Positions 35,474-46,228 are shown, counted from the first letter of the stretch. The stretch is 64,000 nt of DNA from Verrucomicrobiales bacterium (GCA_024233305.1 JACKPV010000028.1:124001-188000); one strand, 5' to 3'. Translations and numbers: made by a program. Notes: a model not told the origin generated them from the sequence alone.

Positions 35474-36202
35474 ATGAAAGACGCGACCAGCGCTGACCAC
35501 TGCCTGAGCTTTATCAGCTCGCAACTGCGACCCGCCAGCGCGAAGGCGGGTTCCGGTGAGGCCCCCAAGCTGGCCATCACCTTGTCGCGCCAGACCGGCG
35601 CCGGCGCCTGGTTGGTGGCACCCCGGTTGGCGGAGTTGCTGCAGGAAATCACCCGGCCTGCGGCCAGTCGGTGGACCGTGTTCGACCGCGAACTGGTGGA
35701 GAAGGTCCTGCAGGATCATAACCTGCCCGCGTCCCTCGCCCGATTCATGCCCGAGGACCGCATTCCCTACGTGCAGGGGGCGCTGCAGGAACTGCTGGGC
35801 CTGCATCCGCCGTCCTGGACGCTGGTCGAGAAGACGACCGAGACCATCCGGAAGCTGGCGAGCCTGGGCAACGTGATCCTCATCGGCCGCGGCGCGAACG
35901 TCATCACCGGCGAAATGCGCCACGTCTTCCATGCGCGCTTGGTGGGATCGATTGAGAACCGCACCCGATGCGCCGCAGACTTCTTCAAGCTCGAGTTGAA
36001 GGCGGCCCGCGAGTTCGTCGAAAGGACCGACCGCGGCCGTCAACGGTACCTAAAAGAGCACTTCGGCGCGGACGTGGACGATCCGCTGCAATACGACCTT
36101 ACGATCAACACCGACCGGGTGCCGTTCGAGCGAGCGGCCGAGCTGATCGCCTCGGCTGCGCTCCAGAAGGTGGGCTTTCAGCCTCCCAAGCGCGGTCACT
36201 GA
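35474..36202 (+). CDS. cytidylate-kinase-like family protein
   Basis: A 242-residue protein from ATG 35474 (GGAG upstream). The P-loop region reads KLAITLSRQTGAGAWLVAP, the degenerate form of the family in which cytidylate-kinase-like proteins replace GxxGSGK. FDRELVEKVL, ILIGRGANVIT and DRGRQRYLKEHFGADVDDP follow, the last being the lid and nucleotide region. The substrate is unknown; members are often found beside stress or transport genes. It diverges from the hydrogenase operon and converges with the YceH gene. Confidence 0.75.
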   Translation: MKDATSADHCLSFISSQLRPASAKAGSGEAPKLAITLSRQTGAGAWLVAPRLAELLQEITRPAASRWTVFDRELVEKVLQDHNLPASLARFMPEDRIPYVQGALQELLGLHPPSWTLVEKTTETIRKLASLGNVILIGRGANVITGEMRHVFHARLVGSIENRTRCAADFFKLELKAAREFVERTDRGRQRYLKEHFGADVDDPLQYDLTINTDRVPFERAAELIASAALQKVGFQPPKRGH

Positions 36203-36268
36203 CAGGCGCCGTCCCAGGCCACCCGGACGGGAACGCCGCGAGGCGTGCAGTGGGCCGGGGTTCCCAGT

Positions 36269-36919
36269 TCACTCGAACTGCTTCCGGAACTCCTGGAATT
36301 CGGTCCGCAAGGCGTCCAGGGCCTCCCGGAGTTGCCCCACCTCGTCCTGCAACAACTCCACCCGCGAGCGGGGTGCTTCCGCCGCCCGCGCAGGTTCCTC
36401 CGTTTCGGCGGCGCTGAGGTCGGGCGGACCGGCGAGCAACTGGACATAACGCCGCTCCTTCTGCCCCGGACGGGCCGGCACGGTCTGAACCAGCGGACTG
36501 GGATCCTCAATCAACTCCTGCAAGCAGGTCTCCGCGGCGGCCACGTCGTCGAAGTGATGCAGGCGCTCGGTGCGGGAGCGCAGTTCGCCCGCGGTCTGGG
36601 GACCCCGCAGCAGGAGGACGCACAAGAGGGCGGTCTCGGCTGCGCTCAGCTCGAAATGGTCCGCCAGGTGATGCCGGTATTTCTGCACGCGGGCGCCCGC
36701 GGTCATCACCAGGCTGGCGAGCTTCTTCTGGCGAAGCTCGAAGAGATGTTCCTCGACGAGCTGTTCGGAGTAGCTGACGACCGGCTCGCGGCTCGTGGCC
36801 TGGTTGCACGCCAGGGTCAGGGCGCGCAGCGTGAGGGGGTAGTTCTCGGGCGTGAGCCTCTCCTTCTCGATGAGGCAGCCCAGAATGCGTGATTCGACTG
36901 CGGTCAACACGAACGCCAT
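36269..36919 (-). CDS. YceH/DUF480 family protein
   Basis: A 216-residue protein starting MAFVLTAVESRILGCLIEKE. It continues with the NYPLTLRALTLACNQ and SREPVV blocks characteristic of the YceH (DUF480) family, which fold as two winged helices. The C-terminal 40 residues (ELLQDEVGQLREALDALRTE) are a predicted coiled coil. The molecular function is unknown; a regulatory role is suggested only by fold. The upstream in-frame extension beyond 36919 overlaps the divergent hydrolase gene's leader and is not used. Confidence 0.85.
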   Translation of the reverse strand: MAFVLTAVESRILGCLIEKERLTPENYPLTLRALTLACNQATSREPVVSYSEQLVEEHLFELRQKKLASLVMTAGARVQKYRHHLADHFELSAAETALLCVLLLRGPQTAGELRSRTERLHHFDDVAAAETCLQELIEDPSPLVQTVPARPGQKERRYVQLLAGPPDLSAAETEEPARAAEAPRSRVELLQDEVGQLREALDALRTEFQEFRKQFE

Positions 36920-37066
36920 CCGCCGATTCACGCCAGAGAAACCCCACCCATGCAAGCCCGGCCGCAAACCGGGGCCGGCGCCGGAGGGATTGCCACTTGG
37001 CGGGACGCCGGGGCGATGATACAAACTCGGCGCTTCGAGCGGCGCCCCCGGGCGTCTCCCGCAACG

Positions 37067-37930
37067 ATGATTATCATTACCGACAACCGCTGCACCGCCT
37101 ACCACCGCGAAGGGCACCCCGAACGGCCGGCCCGCATCGCCCGCACCGTGGCCCGGCTCGAACAGGCCGCTTCCGACCTCGACCTGCGCTGGGAAGGTCC
37201 TGCCCCGGTCCGCGAGGAAACCTTGCTCCGGGCCCACTCCGCCGACCATCTCGAACGGCTCGCCGTGCCGCTGGATTTCGACGCGGACACCCCGTCGCAC
37301 CCGGACATCCGGGCGCACGCCGGACGCAGTGCCGGCGCGGCGTTACGGTCGCTCGACTTCGGCCTGGCCGGCGAGACGGCTTTCAGCCTGATCCGGCCGC
37401 CGGGACACCACGCCACCCGGGATCAGGCGATGGGTTTTTGCTATCTGAGCAACGCCGCCATCATGGCCCTCGAGGCTCGGGCCAGGGGGCTGGAGCGGGT
37501 CGCGGTCTTCGACTTCGACGTGCATCACGGCAACGGGACCGAGGCCATTCTGCTCGGCGAACCCGGGTGCGCCTTCTTCTCGGTGCACCAGTACCCCGCG
37601 TATCCGGGCACCGGTCGCGAGAGCTTTCAAAACGCCTTCAACCAACCGGTCCTTCCCGGCGCCGCCCGGGCTCTCTACCGGGCGGCCCTCGAGAAGGCAT
37701 TCGACGCATTGACGAAGTTCCGACCGTCGCTGGTGATCGTCTCGGCGGGCTTCGATGCGTTCGCAGGGGATCCGCTCAGCGACGCCCCGCTCGAACCCGA
37801 GGACTTTGCCTGGCTGGGACGCACGCTGGGATCGCTCGATGCCCCCCTGTGCAGCGTGCTCGAAGGGGGGTACAGTACGGAGCTGCCGGAACTGATCCTC
37901 AGCTATCTGACCGGACTTCGGGCCCGTTGA
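37067..37930 (+). CDS. histone deacetylase family hydrolase
   Basis: A 287-residue zinc amidohydrolase of the arginase/deacetylase fold. It has TAYHREGHPERPARI at the start, RPPGHHA (catalytic His pair), the metal-binding FDFDVHHGNGT, SAGFDAFAGDPL (metal Asp) and LEGGY at the end. Bacterial members deacetylate acetoin-system proteins, polyamines or other acetylated amines; the substrate here is unknown. ATG 37067 is chosen because homology starts at once (MIIITDNRCTAYH). A terminator-like hairpin follows the stop. Confidence 0.88.
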   Translation: MIIITDNRCTAYHREGHPERPARIARTVARLEQAASDLDLRWEGPAPVREETLLRAHSADHLERLAVPLDFDADTPSHPDIRAHAGRSAGAALRSLDFGLAGETAFSLIRPPGHHATRDQAMGFCYLSNAAIMALEARARGLERVAVFDFDVHHGNGTEAILLGEPGCAFFSVHQYPAYPGTGRESFQNAFNQPVLPGAARALYRAALEKAFDALTKFRPSLVIVSAGFDAFAGDPLSDAPLEPEDFAWLGRTLGSLDAPLCSVLEGGYSTELPELILSYLTGLRAR

Positions 37931-37965
37931 GCCCCCCGGAAGCGCGCCATCCCCGGCAGAGATCT

Positions 37966-37992
37966 TCAACGGGAAGATGATTCTCCCGTTGA
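37966..37992 (+). terminator. inverted repeat after the deacetylase-family gene
   Basis: A perfect 9-bp inverted repeat, TCAACGGGA / TCCCGTTGA, with a 9-nt loop starts 36 bp after the stop codon. It is followed by GCCTTTCC rather than a clear T-run, so an intrinsic terminator is plausible but not strong. The 38000-38260 stretch beyond it shows no gene. Confidence 0.45.
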
Positions 37993-38269
37993 GCCTTTCC
38001 TGGCCTCTCCTTCCACCCTCCTTCCCGCTTGTGCCGCCCCTACAGGGCTTGAATCCGGAGGGCGACGCCCGACCCAGGGCGACGCTCGTCACCTGACTCG
38101 CTTTGCCCTGGGCAGGTTTGTCCCGGCCCTTCAGGCCATCCTGTTCCAGCCTCCTTGTCCACGAACACAAGCGCCATCGGGCGGCGCTGCTGCCCCCGTG
38201 CCGGGAATCGCTCAACCAGCGGTGTCGTTGGTGGCTCCGCTCCACCCCGCAGCAATCCACGCTTCATCA

Positions 38270-38593
38270 TTAAGCGTCATTGATGACTACGTCGAAACCA
38301 CAAACGACCTCTCCACTCGATTGGCTCTCGCCTCCTGGATGCATGTGTCCATCAATACCAACGGTGTGATAAATGGTAAATTCTACCTCTTTCGTGCGTG
38401 GTGTCACGGAGATGGCCTCGCGCGCCAGTTCTGCGTTGAGGGTGTATGCGATGTGTGTGGCGGCGTGATAAGAACTCATGTGTCGCAACGTCGCGTTACC
38501 CCACCCATCGTAATCGACACCGGAGTCATCTGTTTGGTCCAGTTCACGAATTCGTGCAACTGCCGCGTTGATTCTTTGGGCCAGGTCACTCAT
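38270..38593 (-). CDS. small hypothetical protein
   Basis: A 107-residue frame starting MSDLAQRINAAVARIRELDQ and ending CGFDVVINDA. The middle has GVDYDGWGNATLRHMSSYH and a VEFTIYHTVGIDGHMHPGG segment. Base composition is visibly lower in G+C than in the genes on either side, which points to a transferred or fast-evolving gene. No family was recognised. It lies 59 bp downstream of iolG on the same strand, but nothing ties it to inositol use. Confidence 0.45.
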   Translation of the reverse strand: MSDLAQRINAAVARIRELDQTDDSGVDYDGWGNATLRHMSSYHAATHIAYTLNAELAREAISVTPRTKEVEFTIYHTVGIDGHMHPGGESQSSGEVVCGFDVVINDA

Positions 38594-38652
38594 CGGGGAG
38601 TCATGAGTCGTAACTTCAACAGTGTATTGGGACGGACTCAGTTTGCCCTGGC

Positions 38653-39693
38653 TTACCCCGAGGCGCCCTCGGCCTCGATCTCCGCGAGCCTCACCGGGCG
38701 GTTTTCCTGCACCGAACGGCACGCCGCGCGGGCCATGACGACCGGCACGCGCGCGTCCACACCCGAAACCGGAGACGGGCCGTCCGTCGCGATTGCCTCA
38801 AGGAATTGCGCCATCTCGTCGAGGTAGCTCTGGGTGTAGCGGTCCATGAAGAAGTTGAGCGGCAAATCCCGGCCCACGCCCCCGGCACCGGCAATCCGGC
38901 AGGTGTTCGGATAGTTGTTGCCTGCCTGGATGCTCCCCTTGCTCCCGAAGACCTCGACGCGCTGGTCGTAGCCGTAGACGGCCTGTCGCGAGTTCTCGAC
39001 GATCCCCACGGTGCCGTCAGCGAACTTGAGCAGGATCGTCGCGGTGTCGAGATCGCCGGCCTCGCCGATGGCCGCGTCGATCCGCACCCCGCCCGTCGCG
39101 TAAACTTCCTCGACCTCGCTGCCGATGAGGAAGCGCGCCATGTCGAAGTCGTGGATGGTCATGTCGAGGAAGATGCCGCCCGATTGCCGGATGTATTCGA
39201 CCGGCGGCGGCGCGGGATCGCGGCTGATGATGTGCACCTGGTGCGGCGTGCCGATCTCGCCTTCTTTGACCGCCTTGCGGATGCGCTGGAAGTTCGCGTC
39301 GAAGCGCCGGTTGAAACCGATTTGCAGCAACACCCCCGCGTGCGCCACCGCGCTCAGGACGCGGTCGATGCGCTGCAAGTTCACCTCGATTGGTTTCTCG
39401 CAGAAGACGTGTTTGCCCGCCGCCGCCGCCGCCTCGATGATGTCCGCGTGGGTGTCGGTGGGCGAACAAACGACCACCGCTTGGAGGTCGCGGTCGGCGA
39501 GGATCTCGCGATGGTCCGCTGCCACGCGCGGAATGCCGCAGCGATCGGCGCAGGCCTGGGCCGAGTTCCGGTCCAGGTCGGTGACGACCCGCAAATCGGC
39601 CGCAGGCAGACGGAAACGCAGGTGTTCGGCGTGCAAACGCCCGATGCGGCCCGTGCCGATCAGGCCCAAAGTGATTCGTGATTTCTCGCTCAT
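38653..39693 (-). CDS. iolG: myo-inositol 2-dehydrogenase
   Basis: A 346-residue GFO/IDH/MocA oxidoreductase. It has an N-terminal Rossmann motif GLIGTGRIGRLHAEHL, the FCEKPIE segment whose Lys is catalytic, and DMTIHDFDMARFL with the Asp/His pair of inositol dehydrogenases. It oxidises myo-inositol to 2-keto-myo-inositol (scyllo-inosose) with NAD+. It is last in the iolB-C-D-E-G operon, starting 2 bp after iolE. No regulator or transporter of the pathway is in the window. Confidence 0.88.
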   Translation of the reverse strand: MSEKSRITLGLIGTGRIGRLHAEHLRFRLPAADLRVVTDLDRNSAQACADRCGIPRVAADHREILADRDLQAVVVCSPTDTHADIIEAAAAAGKHVFCEKPIEVNLQRIDRVLSAVAHAGVLLQIGFNRRFDANFQRIRKAVKEGEIGTPHQVHIISRDPAPPPVEYIRQSGGIFLDMTIHDFDMARFLIGSEVEEVYATGGVRIDAAIGEAGDLDTATILLKFADGTVGIVENSRQAVYGYDQRVEVFGSKGSIQAGNNYPNTCRIAGAGGVGRDLPLNFFMDRYTQSYLDEMAQFLEAIATDGPSPVSGVDARVPVVMARAACRSVQENRPVRLAEIEAEGASG

Positions 39694-39695
39694 AC

Positions 39696-40634
39696 TCAGA
39701 TTCCGATCGAACGGAGGTAATCCCGGTTGCGTTGGGCGCTTTCGCGCGGGGTGCCGAGGCCGGGAAGCACATCCTGTTCCACCAACGCCCAACCGTCGTA
39801 GTTCCGCGCCTTCAACCAGTTCACAACCCCCGGGAAATCCACTGCGCCACGGCCCAGTTCGCAGAACACTCCGTGCCGGACGGCCGTGAAGTAGTCCCAG
39901 CCCTCGGTCCGCGCCTGCTCCGCAATCTCGCGGCTGCAATCCTTCAGGTGAACATACCAGATGCGGTCCGCGAACCGGTCCATGGCGGCCAGTCCCGCCG
40001 CGCCGTCGTTCGCCCCGGAGCCGTAAAGGTGATGCCCGGTGTCGAACACGAGCCCGAGCAATCCCGGATCGGTGCGGTCCAGCAGTTGCGCGATCTCGTC
40101 CGTCGTCTCGATGTAGCCCGCGCAGTGATGATGAAACACCGTTCGCAATCCGGCGCGCTCGCGCACCTCGTTGGCCACCCGGTTGACGCCGTCCACGAAG
40201 GTCTGCCATTCCGGCTCGGACAAGCCCAGTTCGGACCTCACGCGACCGGCGTTCTTGGTCCGGGCCGGATCGGTGCCGTTGTCATCGGCGAGCACGAGGA
40301 AGGGCGCGTGCTTTTGTCCGGCCCGCTCGTGTACGCCGGCGAGCAACCGGGCAATCTTCACCGCCGTCGCCGCGCCTTCGAGATGGGCCGCTGGGTCCTT
40401 TAACCGCACCGGCACAAACGCGCCCACCAACGCCACGCGACGCCGCTCCAACTCGGCATGCAGCGCGGCGGGATCGGTCGGCATGTAGCCCCAATCCCCG
40501 AGTTCGGTGCCGGTGTAACCGGTGGCCACCAACTCATCCAGCATCTGCCCATACGGAACCGGCTTGCCTTCCAGTCCCTCGAACTCCAGCGAACCCCACG
40601 AGCAGGGCGCGTTGCCGACGAGAATCGAGCTCAT
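39696..40634 (-). CDS. iolE: inosose dehydratase
   Basis: A 312-residue xylose-isomerase-like TIM barrel. The start SSILVGNAPCSWGSLEFEG and the metal-site segments TVFHHHCAGYIET and LVFDTGHHLYGSG are those of IolE. It dehydrates 2-keto-myo-inositol to 3D-trihydroxycyclohexane-1,2-dione, the substrate of IolD encoded 12 bp upstream. A conserved WALVEQDVLPG near the end carries another metal ligand. Confidence 0.88.
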   Translation of the reverse strand: MSSILVGNAPCSWGSLEFEGLEGKPVPYGQMLDELVATGYTGTELGDWGYMPTDPAALHAELERRRVALVGAFVPVRLKDPAAHLEGAATAVKIARLLAGVHERAGQKHAPFLVLADDNGTDPARTKNAGRVRSELGLSEPEWQTFVDGVNRVANEVRERAGLRTVFHHHCAGYIETTDEIAQLLDRTDPGLLGLVFDTGHHLYGSGANDGAAGLAAMDRFADRIWYVHLKDCSREIAEQARTEGWDYFTAVRHGVFCELGRGAVDFPGVVNWLKARNYDGWALVEQDVLPGLGTPRESAQRNRDYLRSIGI

Positions 40635-40646
40635 GACGATGATCGA

Positions 40647-42524
40647 TCAGGCGTAGTAACGTTCCTGGGTGCGCTTCTCGATCCAGCCCTTCCGGGCCTC
40701 GCGCACCGACTCCATTTCGCTCACTTCGGCCGGCGGCACATCCCACCAGCTGTCGTAGCCGCCGATGCCGGCATAGCGGTCGTTGCGAACATGGATGACG
40801 ACCGTCTGCGCCGCCGCCTTGGCCCGGCCCAGCGCGGCGGTGAAGTCAGCGTAACTCGCGCATTCGATGACCTCCGCCCCGAGCCCGCGCGCGTTCATTG
40901 CCAGATCGACCGGCAACGCGCGGACCTTCTCGCCGGCATCGTCGCCCGGCAGCCGGTCGCCTTCGGGATAGACGTAGCGCGTGCCGAAACCCTGCTGCCC
41001 GAGCGACCGGCTCAACCCACCGATGCTGTTAAACCCGCTGTTGTCCATCAGGACGATGATCAGCTTCTGGCCTTCCTGGATGGACGTGATGATTTCGTTG
41101 CCGAGCATGAGGTAGCTGCCGTCGCCGACCATGACGTAAACGTCGCGGTCGGGCGCGGCCATCTTGATGCCCAGGCCGCCAGCGATTTCGTAGCCCATGC
41201 AGCTGTAGCCGTATTCGAGATGGAAGCTCTTCGGATGCCGCGCGCGCCAGCACTTGTGCAGATCGCCGGGCATGCTGCCGGCCGCGTTGATCATGATGGC
41301 GGACGGATCGCTGAGTTCGTTCACCGCGCCGATGAGTTCCCCCTGGCTCGGCAACGGCTGGTGGCGGATGGCGTAAATGCGGTCGACTTCGGCCTCCCAC
41401 TCCTCGTGCAACCGGCGGGCGGTGTCCTGGTGTTCCGCCGGCGCCTGCCAGCCTTGAACCAAACCGGAAAGCTCCTCGAGTGTCACCTTCGCGTCCGCGA
41501 CCAACGGCAGCGCGTAGTGCTTCCCGGCATCGAACTCGCCCACGTTGAGGTTGATGAAGCGCACATTCGGATCCTGAAACGCCGTCTTGCTCATCGTGGT
41601 GAAGTCGCTGTAGCGCGTCCCGATCCCGATGACCAGGTCCGCCGTCTGCGCCACCCGGTTGGCAGCCAGATTGCCGGTGACCCCGATGGCGCCCAGGTTC
41701 AACGGATGATCGAAGCAAAGGCTCCCCTTGCCGGCCATGGTTTCGCCGACGGGAATGCCCGTCTGCTCGACGAACGCCTTCAACGTCTCCGTGGCCTCGC
41801 TGTAAATCACGCCGCCGCCCGCCACGATCAACGGACGTTGCGCCGCCCGAATCCACTCGGCCGCCCGCGCCAGCGACGCGGTATCGGCGCGGTTGCGCGG
41901 GATGTGCCAGACCCGCTTGCGGAACAACGCGACGGGATAGTCATACGCCTCGGTCTGCGTGTCCTCGGGCAGGGCCAGCGTGACGGCCCCGGTCTCGGCG
42001 GGGCTGGTGAGCACACGCATCATTTCGGGCAGCGCGGTGATGAGCTGGTCCGAGCGGTTGATCCGGTCCCAGTAACGGCTGACCGGCTTGAAGCAGTCGT
42101 TCACCGAAATGTCCTGGGTATGCTCGGACTCAAGCTGCTGGAGCACCGGGGCCACGTTGCGGCGCGCGAAGATGTCGCCCGGCAGCAACAGCACGGGCAG
42201 GCGGTTGGTGGTCGCGACGGCGGCGCCGGTGATCATGTTCGTGGCGCCGGGCCCGATGGACGAGGTGCAGACCAGGGTTTGCAGGCGGTTCTTCACCTTC
42301 GCGTAGGCGACGGCGGTATGGACCATGGCCTGCTCGTTGCGGGTCTGGTAGTAGCGCAACGCGGGATATTGCTGCAGGGCCTGGCCGACGCCACTGACAT
42401 TGCCGTGGCCGAAGATGCCGAAGCACCCGGCGAAGAAGGGCTGTTCGAGGCCGTCGCGCTCGACGTGCTGTTGCGTCAGGAATTTCACCAGGGCCTGCGC
42501 CATGGTCAGTCGTTCAGTCTTCAT
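40647..42524 (-). CDS. iolD: 3D-trihydroxycyclohexane-1,2-dione hydrolase
   Basis: A 625-residue thiamine-diphosphate enzyme. The N-terminal domain has FGIFGHGNVSGVGQAL and an ENEQ-type catalytic segment (TRNEQAMVHTA). The C-terminal TPP motif runs from MVGDGSYLMLGNEI to LMDNSGFNSI. It opens the ring to 5-deoxy-glucuronate for IolB. Length and motifs fit the family throughout, with no sign of damage. Confidence 0.93.
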   Translation of the reverse strand: MKTERLTMAQALVKFLTQQHVERDGLEQPFFAGCFGIFGHGNVSGVGQALQQYPALRYYQTRNEQAMVHTAVAYAKVKNRLQTLVCTSSIGPGATNMITGAAVATTNRLPVLLLPGDIFARRNVAPVLQQLESEHTQDISVNDCFKPVSRYWDRINRSDQLITALPEMMRVLTSPAETGAVTLALPEDTQTEAYDYPVALFRKRVWHIPRNRADTASLARAAEWIRAAQRPLIVAGGGVIYSEATETLKAFVEQTGIPVGETMAGKGSLCFDHPLNLGAIGVTGNLAANRVAQTADLVIGIGTRYSDFTTMSKTAFQDPNVRFINLNVGEFDAGKHYALPLVADAKVTLEELSGLVQGWQAPAEHQDTARRLHEEWEAEVDRIYAIRHQPLPSQGELIGAVNELSDPSAIMINAAGSMPGDLHKCWRARHPKSFHLEYGYSCMGYEIAGGLGIKMAAPDRDVYVMVGDGSYLMLGNEIITSIQEGQKLIIVLMDNSGFNSIGGLSRSLGQQGFGTRYVYPEGDRLPGDDAGEKVRALPVDLAMNARGLGAEVIECASYADFTAALGRAKAAAQTVVIHVRNDRYAGIGGYDSWWDVPPAEVSEMESVREARKGWIEKRTQERYYA

Positions 42525-42562
42525 AAGTCAGGTCGGTCTGCGGTCTGCGTTTTGCTGATTGA

Positions 42563-43675
<1,113 letters not shown>

Positions 43676-43693
43676 TCGTGGTGAAGTCCGGGT

Positions 43694-44581
43694 TCAGTAG
43701 AGCGGCAGGCGCGGATCGACCGCGCGGTAGTGCTCCTTCACCCACGTGTGGCGGGGGTCATCCTGGTTCGCGAGGCTTTGGGCGCTGCCGGCCAGCACGT
43801 TCAGGTAGTAGGTCGTGTAGCCGGGCGCGCTCACGACCGGATGGTAGCCCTCGGGCACCAGCACCGCGCAGTTGTCCTCCGCCCGCACCAGCGCGTCAAT
43901 CGGGTGACCGGCGGCGTGCAGGGGCGAACGTTCGTCCGTGTAGACCCGCTGGAAGGCGTACCCGTCCGGGCGGTCGAGCTTGTAGAAATAGACCTCCTCG
44001 AGATCGGCCTCGCGCAGGTTGCCGTCCGCATCGACCACGTGACGGTCGTGTTTGTGCGGCGGATAACTGCTCCAGTTGCCGCTGGGTGTGTAGACCTCGA
44101 CGAGCACCAAACGATGCACCGGCGAACCGGGCGGCAGAAGATCGTTGATCTGTCGGCTGACGTTGTCGCCGCCGCGGATCGAGCGCCGCACCTCTTCGGG
44201 TCGGATCAGCCACGGCCCGTGATCCTCGTCGGTAGCCACCCAGCCCACGGCAAAATCCCCGGATTCCTCGGCCGTGACCGTGAACTCCGTGCCGCGCGGC
44301 AGATAGAGCGCATGGGCCGCGCCGGAAAACACATCCTTGCGGCCCCCGATCCCGGTCCAACTCCCGCGGCTCGAGCCAACCGTGTAGACGCCGGTGAGGT
44401 TCACGAGCGCCAATTCGTGTCCGCCGGTGGCAAACGACCACTGGCCGCCGGCCTCAAGCCGCCGCACCTCGAAGTGGATGAACTCCCAACCCGCGATTTC
44501 CGGCGTGATGCGCAGAATCCGCCCGGGGTCGGCGGGATCGTTCACCGGGCGGACCAGCAGATTCTCGGCGTTATACAGCAT
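43694..44581 (-). CDS. iolB: 5-deoxy-glucuronate isomerase
   Basis: A 295-residue double-cupin protein of the KduI/IolB family. The metal-binding histidines are in SSYPPHKHDRH, and the later VPEGYHPVVSAPGY carries the last one; EEVYFYKLDRPDGYAFQ is also typical. It isomerises 5-deoxy-glucuronate to 5-dehydro-2-deoxygluconate. It is the first gene of the operon. The 550-bp gap upstream to 45131 contains the MITE-like element, which may separate it from its promoter or carry it. Confidence 0.9.
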   Translation of the reverse strand: MLYNAENLLVRPVNDPADPGRILRITPEIAGWEFIHFEVRRLEAGGQWSFATGGHELALVNLTGVYTVGSSRGSWTGIGGRKDVFSGAAHALYLPRGTEFTVTAEESGDFAVGWVATDEDHGPWLIRPEEVRRSIRGGDNVSRQINDLLPPGSPVHRLVLVEVYTPSGNWSSYPPHKHDRHVVDADGNLREADLEEVYFYKLDRPDGYAFQRVYTDERSPLHAAGHPIDALVRAEDNCAVLVPEGYHPVVSAPGYTTYYLNVLAGSAQSLANQDDPRHTWVKEHYRAVDPRLPLY

Positions 44582-44717
44582 GCGGCACAGCGTCGTTTCG
44601 GATGTTCATTGGACGAGCAGGTTATGCCCAATCCCCCCGCGCGACGCCAGCCGAAAGCGGTTGTTGTTGGGAGGCCCACCGCAAATTCATGAACGGGGTT
44701 TGAGGGATGGCCCCTTG

Positions 44718-44912
44718 GCCGTGACCATTCAGTACCTCGTAGCCGCCGACGTGCAGTCGGCGCATGATTCAGTGGGAATACGGCCGCCTGTCGCCGGGCG
44801 CGACGTTTCACCAAAACGTGACCGCCAGTCGGAATCGGCGGGGCCGCGTACGCCCTTGGATTCCAGCGCCGACTACACGTCGGCGGCTACCGCGGATTGA
44901 ATCGATACGGCT
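44718..44912 (+). mobile_element. MITE-like element, left copy
   Basis: A 195-bp unit that contains 24-bp terminal inverted repeats at 44740-44763 and 44866-44889 (23 of 24 bases match, starting TAGCCGCCGACGTGCAGTCG on the left). Each arm is itself an imperfect palindrome. It has no coding capacity. An inverted copy of the same length lies at 59867-60061, about 92% identical by my count (roughly 15 mismatches). Solo arms occur at 823, 5918 and 46739. It sits between the iol operon and the CRISPR region; the remainder of 44913-45130 holds nothing recognised. Confidence 0.75.
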
Positions 44913-45130
44913 TGGAGGTTACGAAACGGAACGCCGGGCGGAGGTTGTCTGCTGGTGATCACGCAGACCACCTCAGCCCGCCTGCGTTTGAGCTGGCGAC
45001 GCAGGCGGGCGATCTGGGCCGCGAACGGAAGGCCGATGTCATCGGCCTGGTGTTTGGCTCGTGGTTTCCTGCGGGGCTTGTTGGCCGGGAACTCGAAAGG
45101 GTGCGGTGCGCTGCGAGTTCTCATCCATGA

Positions 45131-46228
45131 CTACCAGTAGCCCCTGTCGTGATAGACGATTCCAGTTTCCCGGTCGTAGTAGTAGGTGGTCATGGCCCCG
45201 CTCCCCTTTGAGGGACTGTAGTACACCACGGCCTGGTCGAGAGGTTCCCATCCGGCAGCCTTGAAACGTCTGGCCATTCTCTCCCGGTCGGCTGGCTCAC
45301 CTTCGCCATGCATTTCATCGCGTTTGTGGGCGGAGCTGTCTTTCTTGGCTTCCCACAGCTTGTCCAGAAACATCATGAAATCCGCTTCCGTCACCTTGTA
45401 TTGGGCGAAGTGTCCGTTGCGCTCGCTGAACAGGGAGATATCGGTCGCCTGCGGCGGCAGGCAGGGTTTGATCCGGAGATCGGGTACTTCAGCCGCGGTC
45501 TTGAAGCGGTGTTTGCCGGTGAGGGTGACAGGTTCCTCCGGGGCCTCGCCCGTCCGGACGACCGCCCTGGCGCTGACCATTTGCCCTTGAGGCAGGTGTT
45601 TGCTGTTCCGGATCACGATCTTCCCGTCGGCAGCAACCACCATGTCGAATGACTGCCTCGGTTTCGCGGAATCGTCCTTCGCTGCCTGGCCGGGCAATCC
45701 GGCGGGCAAGTCCCGTTCGGTCCAGGTGATTGTCCGGCTTGCCAAATTCCATGTTCCCTGGAACGGGGTGCGTTCAACCTTGGGTTTGGCATGGTCTGCT
45801 CCGGGATTCTTCACCGGTCCGATTCGAATCAACATCAGGTCAAACCCGTCCTTGCTTGGCCCTGCCATGACCGTGTCCATGAGAGACTGCCTCGGATCGT
45901 CAGCGGGCCAGCCCCAGGCCATCTGCCACATCGGAATCATGCCGCTCCCGGGATTGCCCATGATGTGCAAGCTGCCTTTCAAGGGTGCCGCTGCATCATC
46001 ACCGGCCACTATTCCCTCAAACGACCAGGCTCCACGGGCTTCATTGAGTCCTTCGAAAAGGGGAATCATCTCGGTGGACAATCCCTCGGGCACCTGGTTG
46101 AACCCCAGATCCTGCCAGGTGGTCGCGGTCATGGGAGTCGGTGATTGAGCGAGTTGATGGCATGGGGCGGACAAGGCACCACCAATCGCGAGGACCACCA
46201 TGGGTTTGATCGAGCGGTTGAACTTCAT
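45131..46228 (-). CDS. secreted protein of unknown function
   Basis: A 365-residue protein with a signal peptide (MKFNRSIKPMVVLAIGGALS). The mature part is a soluble domain with WQDLGFNQVPEGLSTEMIPL, a beta-rich middle and a C-terminal Tyr-rich end (AVVYYSPSKG..MTTYYYDRETG). No family was recognised. Its base composition is slightly less GC-rich than the genes around it. The start at 46228 is fixed by the signal peptide. It reads away from the CRISPR genes on the same strand and there is no sign that it belongs to them. Confidence 0.6.
   Translation of the reverse strand: MKFNRSIKPMVVLAIGGALSAPCHQLAQSPTPMTATTWQDLGFNQVPEGLSTEMIPLFEGLNEARGAWSFEGIVAGDDAAAPLKGSLHIMGNPGSGMIPMWQMAWGWPADDPRQSLMDTVMAGPSKDGFDLMLIRIGPVKNPGADHAKPKVERTPFQGTWNLASRTITWTERDLPAGLPGQAAKDDSAKPRQSFDMVVAADGKIVIRNSKHLPQGQMVSARAVVRTGEAPEEPVTLTGKHRFKTAAEVPDLRIKPCLPPQATDISLFSERNGHFAQYKVTEADFMMFLDKLWEAKKDSSAHKRDEMHGEGEPADRERMARRFKAAGWEPLDQAVVYYSPSKGSGAMTTYYYDRETGIVYHDRGYW

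Noticed and set aside
44750..44912. Possibility that the palindromic repeats are ordinary rho-independent terminators
   Set aside because: They lack T-runs, occur as inverted pairs inside a longer conserved 195-bp unit, and several do not follow a gene end.
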